From the NCBI RefSeq assembly GCF_028554725.1, contig NC_071669.1, positions 57,578,501-57,642,500 of the forward strand: DNA of 64,000 nucleotides. The letters are read 5' to 3'. The DNA comes from Zeugodacus cucurbitae (Eukaryota; Arthropoda; Insecta; Diptera; Tephritidae). The position numbers and the translations under genes were made by a program. Shown piece after piece: positions 61,335 through 64,000 of the stretch (position 1 is its first letter; every line of letters starts with the position of its first letter). The notes under the pieces are model-generated. The model made no database searches, was not told the DNA's origin, and saw only the letters and a program-made list of their open reading frames with translations.

Positions 61335-62238
61335 GATTATAATTGAGAAACCAGTTTTTGTCTTTCATACAGCCAGATACTCAATTAACACTGCAGCTGT
61401 TATACATTTTTGGTTTTGCTGCTCATCAGCTGATTGCTATTTGTCAATAAACACCGCCAAATTTACAGCGTGGACAACTACCCACAGAGTTACAATCCAT
61501 TTTCAACTCAATTTGTATTCGATTGAAATTAAAGTGGAAAAATTCGATTTTTATTTTGTATGGTAAATCGAATTAAATCAAAGCCTCAATCGAGCAAAGG
61601 CCGGTTAAGGCAGTAGTCTGCTTTAGAAGCCGAAACAAAGCGTTTTTTTAGCAATTTTTTTTGAAAGGGAAGGAAATGATTGCGGTAAACGGAATTTTAA
61701 GACGATAGTGTACTATATTTAAGGCATAAAAAACAATATTTATTATTAAAAAATATTGAAATTTTTTCAAAGTTGTAAGTATTTTTTTTTTAATTTTTAT
61801 AAGTTTCTTTTCTTTATGAACTAAAAAAATACCGAAGACTTTATAAAAATCCAAATTTTTTCGAACTTTTAGTTCAAATAGAAGATAATATAATACTGAA
61901 GCTAGATCACTTTGGTTTTTTACGATCGGACATTTGTATTTTCTTTTTGCTATCGCCGGCACCGTTTTCTAACACTTGTGAAAATGAAAACTCGAGAAAA
62001 CGCGCTTTAAAGTTTTCGGTCGGGTTTGCCTGAGCATTCGCACCTGCTCGACGCTCGGCCACTAAAACTGTTCTAGCTTCGAAAATATGTCGAATTGGCC
62101 TCTGGAATTTTAAAGACATATCTAACTATCCAAGAGTTTTGGAAGAGATTTAAAACAAAACAAAAAAATCGATTATATTAAGCCTGTAAAGCAGACTACT
62201 GCCTTAATTGATTAATTAACTCCTGTGCGAAAATGCTA
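61335..62238 (+). mobile_element. MITE-A copy A7, interrupted by a TTAA element
   Basis: This left-truncated copy begins near ATAATTGAGAAACCAG, passes the landmarks CAGCTGATT and TGTATGGTAAATCG, and ends GTGCGAAAATGCTA followed by TTA. A 595-bp TTAA-flanked element interrupts it near its right end. The mismatch of outer duplications between A6 (TAA) and A7 (TTA) supports two separate copies. Confidence 0.72.
61609..62203. mobile_element. TTAA-flanked 595-bp element B5, nested in MITE-A A7
   Basis: TTAA at 61605-61608 and 62204-62207 flanks a perfect 17-bp inverted repeat GGCAGTAGTCTGCTTTA. The empty site is visible in other MITE-A copies (CCGGTTAATTGATC), which confirms the duplication. A core block GAGAAAACGCGCTTTAAAG resembles B1 and B3, suggesting distant kinship, although the termini differ. 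The open frames inside are short and not recognisable. Confidence 0.87.
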
Positions 62239-62241
62239 TTA

Positions 62242-63189
62242 GAATATAGTCTTGCTAAATTTGACCATAGACGCATTTAGTGGTAGTTAGTGCAATTGAT
62301 TTGAAGCCAAGTTACAAAGAAAGAAAGAGTTCTCGAATGAAAATGTGTAAAAAGCAGTCTATGAGTGTCTTTGTGTTTGTTGCGAAAGGTTAAAAATAAA
62401 TTGGGCAATCATATAGTTACATTTGGTAGGTTGTGCATCATGGAAAAGGTTGTTAAAACCCAAACTAAATTAGAACCTTTGAAAACTACTCTCATCTACT
62501 CCCTCATCAAACTACTCTCATCTCCATGATAAAAAAAAAATTGTTGTAATTTCTAATCAAATTTTCATTTAATTGCTGGCGTTATATAATTTATTACTAG
62601 CAATAAAACATTGGACAAGCAAGCAATTAATAAGGTTAATCCTTAACCCTTTAAGGCAAGCATTTGAAACATATGTAATTATATACAAACAAACACAGAA
62701 TTTAGCAATTCGTGGCACTTGAGTGAAGTGGTGCGATAACACTGTGGGTTCTTCGCCTATTTGAAGCCGAATGAATTGCAAAGTTTACACAATGCTCCTT
62801 AGATTGTGGTAACACGCTATTAAGATTAATTACATGTACTTAAAGTATGCTCAATATAATAGTGAAATGTTACACAGTTCGGCAAATATATTTGTGTGTG
62901 TTTCTTCTCAACTAATGACTTTTGCCTGATTAACATTTGATAAGGGATACTCCGTTGACCGCTCGTTATTATTGTTCTAATTAGAGTTGCTTTGTTGCTT
63001 TTGTATTGCCGTTTGAAAATTCATGTTACTAATAATAGTGTTATTGCCAGAACCAAAATTAGTTCGGTAGTTCGGTATACCCTTTATTGATGGATTTTTC
63101 TGCTATACGTATCCTTGGGCTTTGAAAAATGATATTTCAAATTTACGAAAAAGACAACTGTGAAGAAGTACTTTGCTTTTTGTTGTTGA
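62242..63189. other. Intron, nothing recognised
   Basis: Unique sequence; a short direct repeat CTACTCTCATCT at about 62487 and 62513. No gene. Confidence 0.4.
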
Positions 63190-63590
63190 TTTTTAGGCGC
63201 GATTGGTGCCAAAAGATTTGAATTTTCGTCAAAAAGAGAATCAAAAAGCGATCTTTGTGAACGAGTTTTTGAACAAAAATTCAACAAATATCATCGAACA
63301 ACCACCGTACTCTCCAGATATGGCCCCGTGTGACTTTTTCCTGTTTCCAAAACTTAAATTACCACTTCGTGGAACCCGTTTTGAGAGCATTGAAGACATC
63401 AAAACTAATTGGCAACGAGAACTGAAGGCCATCCCGCAATATAGCCTTAAAAAGTGTTTCGATGACTGGATTGTTCGTTAGCAGAAGTGTATTGCCTCAG
63501 AAGGGGCCTATTTTGAAGGGGATATAATAAATTTAGATGACTGATAAGTTGTTTGTGTTTTATTTCAAATTTCTGGGTACTTATTTGACA
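63190..63590 (+). pseudogene. Mariner-like C-terminal fragment with fused ends
   Basis: The frame starting near RLVPKDLNFRQKEN corresponds to the linker motif between DNA-binding and catalytic domains. After about 17 residues it jumps to NKNSTNIIEQPPYSPDMAPCDFF, the block with the third catalytic aspartate, and continues to DIKTNWQRELKAIP and KKCFDDWIVR. A stop replaces the next codon, but the terminal AYFEGD motif is still readable. About 170 residues with the first two catalytic aspartates are therefore deleted. The 3' end may retain a TIR-like GGGTACTTATTTGACAG near 63575. No matching left TIR was seen. It is a different mariner lineage from the others in the window. Confidence 0.78.
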
Positions 63591-64000
63591 GAATTTATAT
63601 TATTCTGAGATCTACAAGAATAATCATTGCTACAGAGAACCTCAAAATAATCCATTGTTTCAATGAAGATATGTTCGTTTACAGCATATATGTATACTGA
63701 GAAAAGTGCCACGAAATCTTGTTTAGAATAATATTTGGATTTTCTAAAAGATAAGATTCTCCATAGAGAAAGCATAATACTTGTTTTGAGGTGTTTTCGA
63801 AAACGTTGTGAGATTAGTTTAAAACTGAGTCGGAGCTTTGGAATCCGTCTCTGCAGGGTACTTTTTATAACTTTACACCGCAATCAGTTTTACTGAGAGA
63901 TTCCAAGCTGATTTTAATTAAACAGATTCTCATGTTTGGATATAACTCCAGAACAAGGGCCCAAAATAATCATGTAAATATTGGAAGGACCGCTGACAAC

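Larger units (their letters stand above)
52672..64000 (-). other. sif intron upstream of exon A (partial)
   Basis: No further sif exon was found on the minus strand between exon A and the window end. The interval holds MITE-A copies A5 to A7, a mini-me copy, an RNase H relic, the second DD41D transposon, a TTAA element and a mariner C-terminal fragment. Its far boundary is outside the window. Confidence 0.75.

Overview
This window is AT-rich insect nuclear DNA, most probably from a higher dipteran and plausibly a true fruit fly (Tephritidae). The fly assignment rests on three things: exons of the conserved insect gene still life (sif), mini-me/DINE-1-type repeats in which a (TA)n tract and a (GTCY)n tract flank a short core, and mariner-superfamily elements with DD41D catalytic spacing, a type (rosa) known from tephritids. 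The family-level assignment is inference. No prokaryotic genes, rRNA, tRNA or CRISPR were seen.

The only host protein-coding sequence I can support is three minus-strand exons of sif, the fly homologue of the Rac exchange factor Tiam1. They are exon A (52444-52671, Ras-binding domain), exon B (33142-33328, linker and first half of the PDZ domain) and exon C (11400-11514, rest of the PDZ domain). All have clean splice sites and their phases match (0, 1, 2), so A-B-C reads as one open frame of 530 nt. The rest of the window is sif intron: about 19.1 kb between A and B, 21.6 kb between B and C, and more than 11 kb on each outer side. Earlier and later exons lie outside the window.

The introns are a layered deposit of mobile elements. 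(1) Two nearly identical DD41D transposons (35489-36729 and 59966-61261) keep TA target duplications and carry different lesions; a decayed relative lies at about 6640-7320. (2) There are three defective DD34D-type mariners (28870-29690, 44850-45757, 63190-63590). (3) Non-LTR retrotransposon pieces include a jockey-like 3' end, two copies of one RTE-like element and two inverted RNase H relics. (4) Five mini-me/Helentron-type repeats are present. (5) Seven copies or part-copies of a MITE (called MITE-A here) have 3-bp TTA/TAA target duplications. (6) At least five non-autonomous elements have TTAA at one or both ends; two sit inside the palindromic TTAATTGATCAATTAA-type terminal motifs of MITE-A and one sits inside another TTAA element. 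(7) A seven-unit, about 133-bp tandem array at 37541-38459 carries a conserved mini-hairpin.

The most interesting signals are the nested TTAA/MITE-A system, in which one MITE family seems to supply landing sites for another transposon class, the fresh DD41D pair, and the 131/135-bp alternating tandem array. Several GC-richer, microsatellite-bearing islands (about 3.0-4.0, 18.55-20.3, 24.1-25.65, 30.05-31.6, 41.2-42.1 and 49.1-50.4 kb) are the likeliest places for sif regulatory DNA, but nothing in the sequence proves it.
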